Below are positions 27,901-35,536 of a stretch of DNA of 64,000 nt, piece after piece. A program made the position numbers and the translations under genes. The stretch covers positions 2,046,001 through 2,110,000 of the forward strand of contig NZ_CP096247.1 of NCBI RefSeq assembly GCF_023204875.1, read 5' to 3'. Origin of the DNA: Prevotella sp. E15-22. Lineage in GTDB: Bacteria > Bacteroidota > Bacteroidia > Bacteroidales > Bacteroidaceae. Under the pieces are notes generated by a model. The model did not search any database. It saw only the letters and a program-made list of their open reading frames with translations, and was not told the origin of the DNA. Each line of letters begins with the position of its first letter. Positions within the stretch are counted from its first letter, which is position 1.

Positions 27901-28117
27901 TGACGTCGTTGAGTGCTTCCAGTTGCTGGCGCAGGTTCTCCAGCAGGGCTTTTTCGTCCTTTATCTTGGTATATTCATACCCTTGGTCTGCCAGTTGCTT
28001 GATGAGCGCATTCTCCAGCTGCGCCTCACTCTGGTAGCCCTCGCCAGACTTTGGCTCCACCTCATAGCGGGCCATCACCGTTTGCTTCTCTTCCAGTATG
28101 ATTTTATATTCGTCCAT
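24956..28117 (-). CDS. hsdR: type I restriction enzyme, R subunit
   Basis: HsdR is the ATP-driven translocase and nuclease subunit of a type I restriction complex. The N-terminal nuclease domain has [22 protein letters not shown], giving the D...ExK triad. The helicase domains have [16 protein letters not shown] (Walker A), [16 protein letters not shown] (DEAH-like box), [10 protein letters not shown] and [21 protein letters not shown]. The 1053-residue length fits the EcoR124 class. The stop of hsdS lies 4 bp upstream of its start, so transcription is M-S-R. It appears intact. Confidence 0.95.
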   Translation of the reverse strand: [1053 protein letters not shown]

Positions 28118-28121
28118 AGGC

Positions 28122-29270
28122 TTAATCGAACGTTAGTAGTTTATTCCGATAATATTCATATTGCTTCTCGCGCTGGGCAAGTTGCTGCTCTAGGTTACGG
28201 ATTGCATCTGTAAACGCGTCCAACTTACATATGATTGATTTCTGTTTTTCTTTTGAAATAACAGGAATTGAGAATTTAGACAGTAGGGCTTGTGTCAAGT
28301 GTTGTATAGAGCCCTGAGTGTGATTATGCTTCATCCAATTAACAAAATAAAATGAAGTCAAATAATACATCAAGAATTTCTGTAAAACACGCCCACTATT
28401 GTCCCTTACAACAAATACGCCCCCATTAAGTGTTGCTGGCATGTCCAATTTATCAACATAAGCAATTTTCCCAAGCGTACCGTCTTTAGTAATTAAAACA
28501 TCATCTTCTTGTATCTGGATATACGGATCCTGATCGTACCTTTCTTTATCAACGAATACGCAATTATCAAAATCAATTCTATTATATTTCGTAAAATCCG
28601 TGCCAGTGATTAATTTATAGTCACCTGACTCACGATATTCTTTTTTTGTTAGGCCTTGCCATCCAATTCTCGCCTTTAGCATAAAGTCTTTACCAAAAGA
28701 AAGTTTTTCTATGATTTCACCATCTTCGAAACTAAGGAGTTGGTCACGATAATACTCATACTGCTTGCGACGCTGGGCGATTTGCTCTTTCAGGTTCTCA
28801 ATGGAACTTGTGAACGTATCTAAGATGCCCACAATCCGAGTCTGCTCTGAGAGAGAAGGGATTGGGATAAGGATAGAATTTATAATCTTAGCAGAAAGAT
28901 GCTTTACAGAACCTCCTGCTGTTTCTTTTTCAATCTTTTTAAAAACAGGCCCCATATAATGGAATAAATAACCATCGATGCTATATCTGTCTTTACCCTT
29001 TAGCTTAAGCACTCGTTGATTAAGTAACCCATCTCTGTCATCCCATTTCCCAAGATTAAACTCACCATCCATTCCAACAAGAATATCGCCTTTCTTTATT
29101 CTATATGCCTCATTGAACTCACCAGAATAATATGTACTAGCTTTTGCAGGTTTTACATCTCTTATTCGTATTAATGGAATATAGGTTGAGTCTTCTGAAA
29201 ATTGAGAAGACTCAAAAGGATATCCGTATAAGATATCTGCGATAGCGACTAATTTCTTCCACTCCACCAT
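28122..29270 (-). CDS. hsdS: type I restriction-modification specificity subunit
   Basis: HsdS sets the DNA target of the complex. Its 382 residues hold two target-recognition domains separated and followed by matching conserved helices: GILDTFTSSIENLKEQIAQR and KLDAFTDAIRNLEQQLAQR, each followed by a QYEYYR motif. The gene is clearly more AT-rich than hsdM and hsdR, as is common for exchanged recognition domains. The ATG at 29270 has AGGAG 8 bp ahead; a GTG two codons earlier is possible. It overlaps hsdM by about 20 bp. No second or inverted hsdS copy is present in the window. Confidence 0.92.
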   Translation of the reverse strand: MVEWKKLVAIADILYGYPFESSQFSEDSTYIPLIRIRDVKPAKASTYYSGEFNEAYRIKKGDILVGMDGEFNLGKWDDRDGLLNQRVLKLKGKDRYSIDGYLFHYMGPVFKKIEKETAGGSVKHLSAKIINSILIPIPSLSEQTRIVGILDTFTSSIENLKEQIAQRRKQYEYYRDQLLSFEDGEIIEKLSFGKDFMLKARIGWQGLTKKEYRESGDYKLITGTDFTKYNRIDFDNCVFVDKERYDQDPYIQIQEDDVLITKDGTLGKIAYVDKLDMPATLNGGVFVVRDNSGRVLQKFLMYYLTSFYFVNWMKHNHTQGSIQHLTQALLSKFSIPVISKEKQKSIICKLDAFTDAIRNLEQQLAQREKQYEYYRNKLLTFD

Positions 29271-30832
29271 ACCCACTCTCCTAATTCTTTGATAATGGCT
29301 TCAATCTTCTTGTTCAACTCGTTACCCTCAGCAACAAGGGTTTCGAGTTTGGCATTAACCTCTTTGATGTCGATGACCTCGCGTGTGTCTTCCTGCTCCA
29401 CATAGCTTGATACGCTGAGGTTGGCATCGTTTGCGAGGATATCGTCGTTCTTCACTAACTTGGCCAGATACTGCTCGTCCTTACGATTCTGGAAGAGCTC
29501 CATAATCTTTGCTTGATGCTCGGGCAGGAGGACGTTCTTGTTGCCGTCCTTCTGGAACAGTTTGCTGGCGTCGATGAAGAGCACTGAGCTGTCGGTCTTG
29601 GCACTCTTCTTCAACACGATGATACAGGTGGCAATGCCTACGCCAAAGAAGAGGTTGGCAGGCAACTGGATGACGGTGTCCACGCGATTCTCCCTAATCA
29701 GATACTCACGAATCTTCTTCTCGTCGCCTCCACGATACAACACGCCAGGGAACTCTACGATGGCGGCTGTGCCCTTCTCTGACAAGTGCCACAGCATGTG
29801 CATGGTAAAAGCCAGGTCGGCAGCACTCTTGGGTGCCAGCACGCCTGCAGGGGCATAGCGCTCGTCGTTAATCAGAATGGGATTCTCCTTGCCATCCCAC
29901 TTCAGCGAGTATGGAGGATTGCTCACGATGGCATCAAAGGGCGCCTCGTCCATGTGCTGAGGTTTCAGCAGGGTGTCCTCCAAGCGAATGTCGAAGTTGT
30001 CGAAGTTCACATTGTGAAGGAACATGTTGATACGACAGAGGTTGTAGGTAGTGGGATTCACTTCCTGACCAAAGTACTTCAGATTGGGATTCTGCTTGCC
30101 GATGGTCTTGGCAAACTTCAGCAGCAGCGAGCCTGATCCACAGGCAGGGTCGTAAACCTTGTTGATATTCGCGTTGTTCCATGATGCCAACTGCGCCAGG
30201 AGTTCGCTGACCTGCTGAGGGGTGAAGAACTCACCACCACTCTTGCCTGCCTGCGAGGCATACATCTGCATCAGAAACTCGTAGGTGTCGCCAAACGTAT
30301 CGTTGTTGGTGTCGTTGTACTTCGAACCTAAGTCCATCTGGGAAACAGCCTGCAGCACGCGTGCCAACAACTGGTTGCGCTTGATGACGGTTGAACCCAG
30401 TGCTGAGTTATCTACAGTGAAGTCGCTGAACAAACCTCGCAGGTCATCCTCTGATGGTGTGCCAACGGCAGAAGCCTCAATACTGCGGAAGATATTGGTG
30501 AGTCGCTCGTTCAGGTTCTCGTCCTTCTCGGCTGTCTTCACCACGTTCTGAAACAGCTGTGAGGGCAAGATAAAATAACCCTTCTCTTCCACCATCTTCT
30601 GGCGAATGTTCTCAGCAAAGTCATCGCTGATGGTGGTATAGTCGAAGTCGGGCTGACCAGCAGCCGCCATCAGCTGGTGTATATAGTCGCAGATATTCTC
30701 TGAGATGAAGCGATAGAAGATGCTGCCCAAGACATACGCCTTGAATTCCCATCCGTCAACAGCACCTCTCAGTTCGTTGGCTATCTTCCATATTGTCTTG
30801 TGCAATTCTGCACGCTCTTGTTGTGTTGCCAT
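29249..30832 (-). CDS. hsdM: type I restriction-modification methyltransferase subunit
   Basis: HsdM methylates adenine in the HsdS target. The N-terminal helical domain (QQERAELHKTIWKIANELRG) resembles EcoR124 HsdM. The catalytic domain has motif I, VYDPACGSGSLLLKFAK, and motif IV, IVSNPPYSLKWDG. The start at 30832 gives 527 residues and was chosen by the conserved MATQQERAELHK opening. Upstream in-frame ATGs at 30877 and beyond would add residues not expected in the family. The promoter is about 125 bp upstream, leaving a long leader. Confidence 0.92.
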   Translation of the reverse strand: MATQQERAELHKTIWKIANELRGAVDGWEFKAYVLGSIFYRFISENICDYIHQLMAAAGQPDFDYTTISDDFAENIRQKMVEEKGYFILPSQLFQNVVKTAEKDENLNERLTNIFRSIEASAVGTPSEDDLRGLFSDFTVDNSALGSTVIKRNQLLARVLQAVSQMDLGSKYNDTNNDTFGDTYEFLMQMYASQAGKSGGEFFTPQQVSELLAQLASWNNANINKVYDPACGSGSLLLKFAKTIGKQNPNLKYFGQEVNPTTYNLCRINMFLHNVNFDNFDIRLEDTLLKPQHMDEAPFDAIVSNPPYSLKWDGKENPILINDERYAPAGVLAPKSAADLAFTMHMLWHLSEKGTAAIVEFPGVLYRGGDEKKIREYLIRENRVDTVIQLPANLFFGVGIATCIIVLKKSAKTDSSVLFIDASKLFQKDGNKNVLLPEHQAKIMELFQNRKDEQYLAKLVKNDDILANDANLSVSSYVEQEDTREVIDIKEVNAKLETLVAEGNELNKKIEAIIKELGEWVWWSGRN

Positions 30833-30956
30833 ATATAGTTTTAATATTTTCTCCAGGTCAATAATCTTATCTTCCATAGCACCGTTACAACTGCTAAAAC
30901 GCTTAAGGTCTTGGTCGCATCCACGCATGTATATCGCGCGCACAGGAAGATGACTG

Positions 30957-30988
30957 CAAAGTTAATATAAAAAAGGTGAATTTGCAAC
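30957..30988 (-). promoter_or_regulatory. promoter of the hsdM-hsdS-hsdR operon
   Basis: Minus-strand GTTG (30985-30988), 20-nt spacer and TAACTTTG (30957-30964). The -33 box lies in the 41-bp inverted repeat shared with the promoter at 31782-31809. Confidence 0.75.
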
Positions 30989-31018
30989 ATTTTTGGGGAA
31001 AACATGGGGGGACACAGT
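30978..31018. repeat. left 41-bp inverted repeat of the structured intergenic element
   Basis: The reverse complement of this segment matches 31748-31788 at 34 of 41 positions, including a perfect 17-bp core TGTCCCCCCATGTTTTC. It spans the hsdM -33 box. Confidence 0.85.
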
Positions 31019-31142
31019 CACTTTTGTCATGTCGAGCTTGTCGAGCGCTCGGCCGAAGGACGCTTGCTACCAACGGGACGCAAGACTTCTCTTCGTTGTC
31101 AGGAATAAATCAATAAAACGATTGGGTGGTTTTTCGGTTTGT

Positions 31143-31174
31143 GGCATAACGGCATAACGGCATAACGGCATATC
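31143..31174. repeat. octamer array, left
   Basis: Three units of GGCATAAC and one GGCATATC in tandem. The last is the reverse complement of the unit in the array at 31317-31348. Confidence 0.95.
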
Positions 31175-31199
31175 ATTTGGGAAATCGATATTTTTATGG

Positions 31200-31275
31200 C
31201 GCATCGACGGAAAATATATATATATTCTATATTTATATATATTATAATATATATTAAATATAGTTATTATACTAC
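31200..31275. other. very AT-rich core between octamer arrays
   Basis: A run of nearly pure A and T (alternating TATATA tracts). It is flanked on both sides by octamer arrays in inverted orientation, an arrangement reminiscent of a duplex-unwinding region next to iterons. No replication gene is adjacent. Confidence 0.7.
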
Positions 31276-31316
31276 CCTTCTTCACGCTCCCTATCATGAA
31301 AATGAAAAATCGAAAT

Positions 31317-31348
31317 GATATGCCGATATGCCGATATGCCGATATGCC
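31317..31348. repeat. octamer array, right
   Basis: Four exact tandem units of GATATGCC, inverted relative to the array at 31143-31174. Confidence 0.95.
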
Positions 31349-31489
31349 ATAAATAATTATACATGTAAAGAAAAAGTGCCAAAAATTGGGGGGTCTGAGA
31401 ATGGACAAACTAGAGCGGCGAAAGGGGGTGTGTTTGGGGTGGTTTCGGCTTGATTTTCGTTGTTTTTGCACCCCTATCGATTTTACGAT

Positions 31490-31574
31490 GCAACGGAGGC
31501 TGAGTTACACCCTAACGGAGGCTGTTTTACATGGTAACTCAGCATGAGTTGCAGGGTAAAACAGCCTCCGTTGC
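31490..31574. repeat. interlocked inverted repeats (a-b-a'-b' order)
   Basis: GCTGAGTTAC (31499-31508) pairs with GTAACTCAGC (31534-31543). AACGGAGGCTGTTTTAC (31514-31530) pairs with its 17-bp complement at 31556-31572. The pairs interlock, so a pseudoknot or alternative folds are possible. GCAACGGAGGCTG (31490-31502) can compete for 31562-31574. Confidence 0.85.
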
Positions 31575-31663
31575 ACCCTAAACGAATATGCGAACGCTTT
31601 CTGATTCTTTACACTTTTGGAGGTGTTTTTATAAGCCTCTAACTGTCAATACCTTACTAATAT

Positions 31664-31686
31664 GCGCGTACGTGGGCTGTACGCGC
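31664..31686. repeat. GC-rich hairpin
   Basis: GCGCGTAC (31664-31671) and GTACGCGC (31679-31686) form a perfect 8-bp stem with loop GTGGGCT, followed by an A/T tract. Confidence 0.75.
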
Positions 31687-31747
31687 GCGAAAATTTTTTG
31701 GTGGAGAATTTTTAAATCTCAGAGGGGCTTTTGTTGGCTATTTTACT

Positions 31748-31788
31748 ACTATGTCCCCCCATGTTTTCGCCAAAAAACTTGCATTTCC
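31748..31788. repeat. right 41-bp inverted repeat of the structured intergenic element
   Basis: Partner of 30978-31018 (34 of 41 positions). It includes the TTG -33 box of the promoter of the gene at 31829. Confidence 0.85.
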
Positions 31789-31809
31789 ATCTGAAATTTT
31801 GTACCTTTG
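31779..31809 (+). promoter_or_regulatory. promoter of the C_GCAxxG_C_C protein gene
   Basis: CTTG (31778-31781), a 20-nt spacer and TACCTTTG (31802-31809). An AGAGAGAC ribosome-binding stretch and ATG 31829 follow. Confidence 0.75.
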
Positions 31810-31828
31810 TAGGGAAATACAGAGAGAC

Positions 31829-32332
31829 ATGGAACAAGGACAGAATAGCATGAGAGGACGCCTGACCAGCGAGGAGTTGGACCAGCGCGTAAGTAAAGCA
31901 GTAGACAACTTCATGGCGGGCTACGGCTGCTGTCAGGCCGTGGTGGCAGCGTTTGCCGACCTCTACGGACTGGACGACACGATGGCCAAGCGCATTGGCG
32001 CCGGCTTTGGCGGCGGCGTGGGCAGAATGAGGATGATGTGTGGCGCCGTGTCGGGCATCGTGATCCTGGTGGGACTGGATTGCGGCCAGACGGAAGGCAG
32101 CGACCGCGAAGGGAAGTCAGCCTGTTATAAGGTGGTTCAGGAACTGCTGAACAAGTCGAAAGAGGAGAACGGCAGTATTATCTGCGCAGAGCTGTTGGGC
32201 ATTCAGGGCCACGAAAAAGCCCATTCCAGCTATGTGGCCTCGCCACGCACGGCAGAATACTACAAGACACGCCCTTGCGCAGCCAAGGTAGAGAGCGCAG
32301 CACGTGTGTTTGCAGAATATTTGAAAGGATAA
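31829..32332 (+). CDS. C_GCAxxG_C_C family putative redox protein
   Basis: The 167-residue protein belongs to the family named for its spaced cysteines. GYGCCQAVVAAFADLYGLDD, GAGFGGGVGRMRMMCGAVSG, LDCGQTEG, SACYKVVQELL, IICAELLG and RPCAAKV supply them. Family members are thought to be cytoplasmic redox or metal-binding proteins; no reaction is established. The start at 31829 is set by the promoter and an AGAGAG ribosome-binding sequence. It is convergent with the exonuclease III gene, 25 bp apart, with a 7-bp-arm hairpin (32333-32358) between. Confidence 0.82.
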   Translation: MEQGQNSMRGRLTSEELDQRVSKAVDNFMAGYGCCQAVVAAFADLYGLDDTMAKRIGAGFGGGVGRMRMMCGAVSGIVILVGLDCGQTEGSDREGKSACYKVVQELLNKSKEENGSIICAELLGIQGHEKAHSSYVASPRTAEYYKTRPCAAKVESAARVFAEYLKG

Positions 32333-32358
32333 AGGTTAGTTTTGCATCGAGCTAACCT
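32333..32358. terminator. possible terminator between convergent genes
   Basis: AGGTTAG (32333-32339) and CTAACCT (32352-32358) form a 7-bp stem with a 12-nt loop. The T-run is poor, so the terminator call is weak. Confidence 0.35.
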
Positions 32359-33107
32359 CAGAGCAAATCAAGCTCAACAGGACAGTGATCAGAGCCCAGA
32401 ACCTCTGTGTGGATCTTTGCATCGGCCACACGCTCCTGCAGGCGATTGCTCACCACGAAATAGTCGATACGCCAGCCAGCGTTCTTCTGGCGCGCCTGGA
32501 AGCGGTATGACCACCACGAATAGGTGACCTGCTCAGGATACTTCCAGCGGAACGTATCGGTAAAGCCACTGGCCAAGAGCGTTGAGAACTTCTCGCGCTC
32601 CTGATCCGTGAAGCCAGCATTCATGCGGTTGGTCTTAGGATTCTTCAGGTCAATCTCCTGATGCGCCACGTTCAGGTCGCCACAAAGGATGACAGGCTTC
32701 TGCTGGTCAAGACGCATGAGATAGACACGGAAAGCGTCCTCCCACGTCATGCGATAGTCCAAACGACGCAGTCCGTCCTGCGAGTTGGGCGTATAGCAGC
32801 ACACCAGGAAGAAATCGGGCATCTCGAGCGTGATGACACGCCCCTCATGATCGTGCTCGTCGATACCGATGCCATAGGCAACGCTGAGCGGCTTGTGCTT
32901 GGTGAAGACAGCTGTTCCGCTGTATCCCTTCTTCTCGGCCGAGTTCCAATACGACTCATACCCATCGAACTGCAGATCCAGCTGTCCTGGCTGCATCTTC
33001 GTTTCCTGTAAACAAAAGAAATCAGCGCCCATCTCCTTGAAGATGTCGCTGAATCCTTTAGACTCGCATGCACGGAGTCCATTAACGTTCCAACTAACGA
33101 GTTTCAT
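32358..33107 (-). CDS. xth: exodeoxyribonuclease III
   Basis: This AP endonuclease/3'-5' exonuclease acts in base excision repair. The 249 residues carry the full EEP-fold motif set: SWNVNGLRA, FFCLQETKM (metal Glu), CCYTPNSQDGL, CGDLNVAHQEIDL, TYSWWSYRFQARQKNAGWRIDYF and LGSDHCPVEL (catalytic Asp-His). The start at 33107 (MKLVSWNVNG) is chosen over upstream in-frame codons that lie in ribH. It is downstream of ribH by 11 bp. Confidence 0.95.
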   Translation of the reverse strand: MKLVSWNVNGLRACESKGFSDIFKEMGADFFCLQETKMQPGQLDLQFDGYESYWNSAEKKGYSGTAVFTKHKPLSVAYGIGIDEHDHEGRVITLEMPDFFLVCCYTPNSQDGLRRLDYRMTWEDAFRVYLMRLDQQKPVILCGDLNVAHQEIDLKNPKTNRMNAGFTDQEREKFSTLLASGFTDTFRWKYPEQVTYSWWSYRFQARQKNAGWRIDYFVVSNRLQERVADAKIHTEVLGSDHCPVELDLL

Positions 33108-33118
33108 ACTGTTAGGTG

Positions 33119-33595
33119 TTAAAACTTTGCCATCTTGATGGCCACCACAGCACATTCGTCGCCCTTGTTGCCCAACTTGCCGCCTGCACGGTCGAGCGCC
33201 TGCTGCAGGTCGTTGGTGGTCAGGAGACCATAGACAACGGGAATATTGCTGGTGGCATTGAGGCGAGCGATGCCAGCGGTGACACCCTGACAGATATAGT
33301 CGAAGTGAGGTGTCTCGCCGCGAATAACGCTACCTAAGATAATCACGGCATCATAGCCGTCGTTGAGAGTCATCTGATGGGCGCCGTAGATGAGCTCGAA
33401 CGAGCCTGGCACCGTTTTCACATGAATATTCTCGGGCAGCGCACCGTGCTTCTCGAGGGTGCTTACGCAACCCTCAAGCAGTGCACCTGTAATATCTGGG
33501 TTCCACTCTGCCACCACGATGCCGAAGATCATGTTCGACGCATCGGGCACAGCATTGAAGTCGTAGTCGCTCAGATTATGAAGAGCAGTAGCCAT
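33119..33595 (-). CDS. ribH: 6,7-dimethyl-8-ribityllumazine synthase
   Basis: RibH condenses the pyrimidine intermediate with dihydroxybutanone phosphate in riboflavin synthesis and forms a cytoplasmic capsid-like shell. The 158 residues contain [27 protein letters not shown] (substrate loop), [16 protein letters not shown] with the catalytic His region and [20 protein letters not shown]. It starts 3 bp after the stop of the TPR gene, so coupling is likely. Confidence 0.96.
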   Translation of the reverse strand: MATALHNLSDYDFNAVPDASNMIFGIVVAEWNPDITGALLEGCVSTLEKHGALPENIHVKTVPGSFELIYGAHQMTLNDGYDAVIILGSVIRGETPHFDYICQGVTAGIARLNATSNIPVVYGLLTTNDLQQALDRAGGKLGNKGDECAVVAIKMAKF

Positions 33596-33598
33596 AGA

Positions 33599-34288
33599 TT
33601 ACTCTTTAACGCGCTCAATATAGTTATCAATGGTGTTGTAACGCTGCCAGTCAACGTACTTCTCCTTGATCTGCTCGTACAGCTTCAGAGCCTCAGCCTT
33701 CTTACCCTGGCTCTCGAGAATCTCGCCAGCCTGAATGAGGAACTGGGGTGACAGGGTGTTGTTGTCGGCCTGCTCGGCAGCCTTGATCAGTGTAGCAGCA
33801 GCCTCGTCGAGCTGACCCAGAGAAGCCTTCACATTGCCCAGGGCACCCAGAGCAGCAGGTGAGATCATAGCGTCGTCCTTAGAGTCGAACTGCTCGAGGT
33901 AGTTAGCAGCCTCCTGCATGTTGCCCAGACGAGCGTAGCAGATACCTGCATAGAGCTTTGCGAGGTTTGACACCTTGCCAGAACCGTCGTTCTCAATCAC
34001 AGTGAGGAAACCAGCGTTGATGCTGTCGCCCTTCAGAGCCTTCTGGAAAGCCACGCTATCGTTGGTCATCACAGCCTCGGCGAAATACTCCTGAGCCTTA
34101 GCCATATCGGTGCTGGCCTCGTTGAAGTTAGTGGTAGAGCAGTTCTTGACGAAGAAACCGATACCTACACCAGCGATGATGGCGATGAGACCACCGATAA
34201 TCACGTTCTTGTACTTGAGGATCAAAGCCTCGTGCTTGTTCTGCTCGCCAAAGGCGGGAGCAGCGTTGTTGTTTTTAATGTCTGCCAT
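33599..34288 (-). CDS. membrane-anchored TPR protein
   Basis: The 229-residue protein has one membrane helix (NVIIGGLIAIIAGVGIGFFV, about 28-47) and a C-terminal series of TPR-like helices (LAKLYAGICYARLGNMQEAANYLEQF, LGALGNVKASLGQLDEAAATL). This layout resembles YfgM-like proteins associated with the Sec translocon, which is only a suggestion. It is the first gene before ribH and xth. The promoter region holds a TAATTTTG box at 34328-34335 on the minus strand. Confidence 0.75.
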   Translation of the reverse strand: MADIKNNNAAPAFGEQNKHEALILKYKNVIIGGLIAIIAGVGIGFFVKNCSTTNFNEASTDMAKAQEYFAEAVMTNDSVAFQKALKGDSINAGFLTVIENDGSGKVSNLAKLYAGICYARLGNMQEAANYLEQFDSKDDAMISPAALGALGNVKASLGQLDEAAATLIKAAEQADNNTLSPQFLIQAGEILESQGKKAEALKLYEQIKEKYVDWQRYNTIDNYIERVKE

Positions 34289-34375
34289 TATTGTTTTTGT
34301 TTTTAGATTCGTATATTAATTGCGGCGCAAAATTACAGAAAATATTGCACATGATGAAATTTATTTCCGACTTTT

Positions 34376-34407
34376 TTTGTTTTTAAGGTTCAAAAGCAGT
34401 AATTTTG
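34376..34407 (+). promoter_or_regulatory. promoter of recF
   Basis: TTTG (34376-34379), a 20-nt spacer and TAATTTTG (34400-34407), 22 bp before the recF ATG. Confidence 0.78.
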
Positions 34408-34429
34408 CAGCAAATTTCAGGAGCCAAGG

Positions 34430-35509
34430 ATGATATTAGAGCGTCTTTCCATCATAAATTATAAGAACATTAAGGAGGCAACACTCGAGCTGTCGCCAAA
34501 AATCAACTGCTTCATTGGTCACAACGGAGCAGGCAAGACCAACGTGCTCGACGCCGTTTACTTCCTGTCGTTCTGCCATTCGGCACAGACCACGCAGGAC
34601 TCGCTGGTGATTAATCACGACGAGGCCTTTTTCATGCTGGAAGGAACGTATGACTCTAAACTCATGATCCACTGTGCCATGAAGCGTGGCGCCAAGAAGG
34701 TGTTTAAGCGCGACAAGAAGGCGTATCAGCGACTGTCGGAGCACATCGGACTGATACCCATCGTGATGATCTCGCCAGCCGACTCGTACCTCATCGAGGG
34801 CAGCAGCGAGGAGCGAAGAAAACTGATGGACGTGGTGATTGCGCAGCTGGATCGCAGCTATATTGAGGCCCTGAACCGCTATAACAAAGCCCTGCAGCAA
34901 CGCAACGCCCTGCTGAAGATGGAAGACAGCGAGCCTGACCCAGAATTATTGACACTGTGGGAGGAACAGATGGCGCGCGAGGGCGAGAAAATCTATGCGA
35001 AGCGCAACGAATTTGTGGAGCATATCATCCCCCTGTTTCAGGAGTTCTACGAGACTATCTCGGGCGGCCATGAAAAGGTGTCGCTCAACTATACATCGCA
35101 CTGTCAGCGAGGCCCCCTGCTGGAGGTGATTCAGCGCGACCGTTTCAAGGACCGTGCCGTGGGCTATTCGCTGCATGGCATCCATCGTGACGACCTGGAG
35201 ATTACCATCGATGGGCACGCCATGCGCCGTGAGGGCAGTCAGGGCCAGCAAAAGACGTTTGTCATTGCCCTGAAACTGGCCATGCACCACCTGCTGAAAA
35301 GCAACGACTCGTGCCCCATCCTACTGCTGGACGACATCTTCGATAAGTTGGACTCGCAGCGTGTGGAGCAGATTGTGAAGCTGGTGGCCAGCAACCAGTT
35401 TGGACAGATTTTTATTACGGACACCAATCGTGAACACATAGACCAGATTTTGCGTCATGGCGACTTTGACTATAAGCTCTATGACGTGAAGGACGGAGTA
35501 ATTAATTAA
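34430..35509 (+). CDS. recF: DNA replication/repair protein RecF
   Basis: RecF is an SMC-like ATPase that loads RecA at gaps with RecO and RecR. The 359 residues open with IINYKNIKEATLELSP and Walker A GHNGAGKTNVL (about 31-41). The C-terminal signature GSQGQQKTFVIALKLA and Walker B PILLLDDIFDKLD follow. SPADSYLIEGSSEERRKLMD is typical of RecF. The DUF721 gene follows after 27 bp, a pairing often seen in Bacteroidetes. Confidence 0.96.
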   Translation: MILERLSIINYKNIKEATLELSPKINCFIGHNGAGKTNVLDAVYFLSFCHSAQTTQDSLVINHDEAFFMLEGTYDSKLMIHCAMKRGAKKVFKRDKKAYQRLSEHIGLIPIVMISPADSYLIEGSSEERRKLMDVVIAQLDRSYIEALNRYNKALQQRNALLKMEDSEPDPELLTLWEEQMAREGEKIYAKRNEFVEHIIPLFQEFYETISGGHEKVSLNYTSHCQRGPLLEVIQRDRFKDRAVGYSLHGIHRDDLEITIDGHAMRREGSQGQQKTFVIALKLAMHHLLKSNDSCPILLLDDIFDKLDSQRVEQIVKLVASNQFGQIFITDTNREHIDQILRHGDFDYKLYDVKDGVIN

Positions 35510-35536
35510 CTAATTAATTAACAAAAACTAAATTTT

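Larger units (their letters stand above)
31019..31747. other. gene-free structured segment between hsdM and the C_GCAxxG_C_C gene
   Basis: About 730 bp with no convincing gene. In order it holds a GTCATGTCGAGC-type palindromic stretch, inverted octamer arrays around a very AT-rich core, an interlocked pair of inverted repeats and an 8-bp-stem GC-rich hairpin. It is bounded by 41-bp inverted repeats. The open frame at 31067-31471 (minus) is low complexity and crosses the octamers, so it is not called. Confidence 0.7.

Noticed and set aside
28122..31018. Invertible hsdS cassette (shufflon-type phase variation)
   Set aside because: Only one hsdS is present and no inverted partial copy or site-specific recombinase gene lies in the window.
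31067..31471. Minus-strand open frame of 134 codons in the hsdM upstream region
   Set aside because: It runs through the octamer arrays and the AT-rich core, is low in complexity and has no recognisable start context.
31588..31794. Plus-strand frame of 68 codons before the C_GCAxxG_C_C gene
   Set aside because: It crosses the GC-rich hairpin and the inverted repeat and ends inside the promoter spacer; no protein-like pattern.
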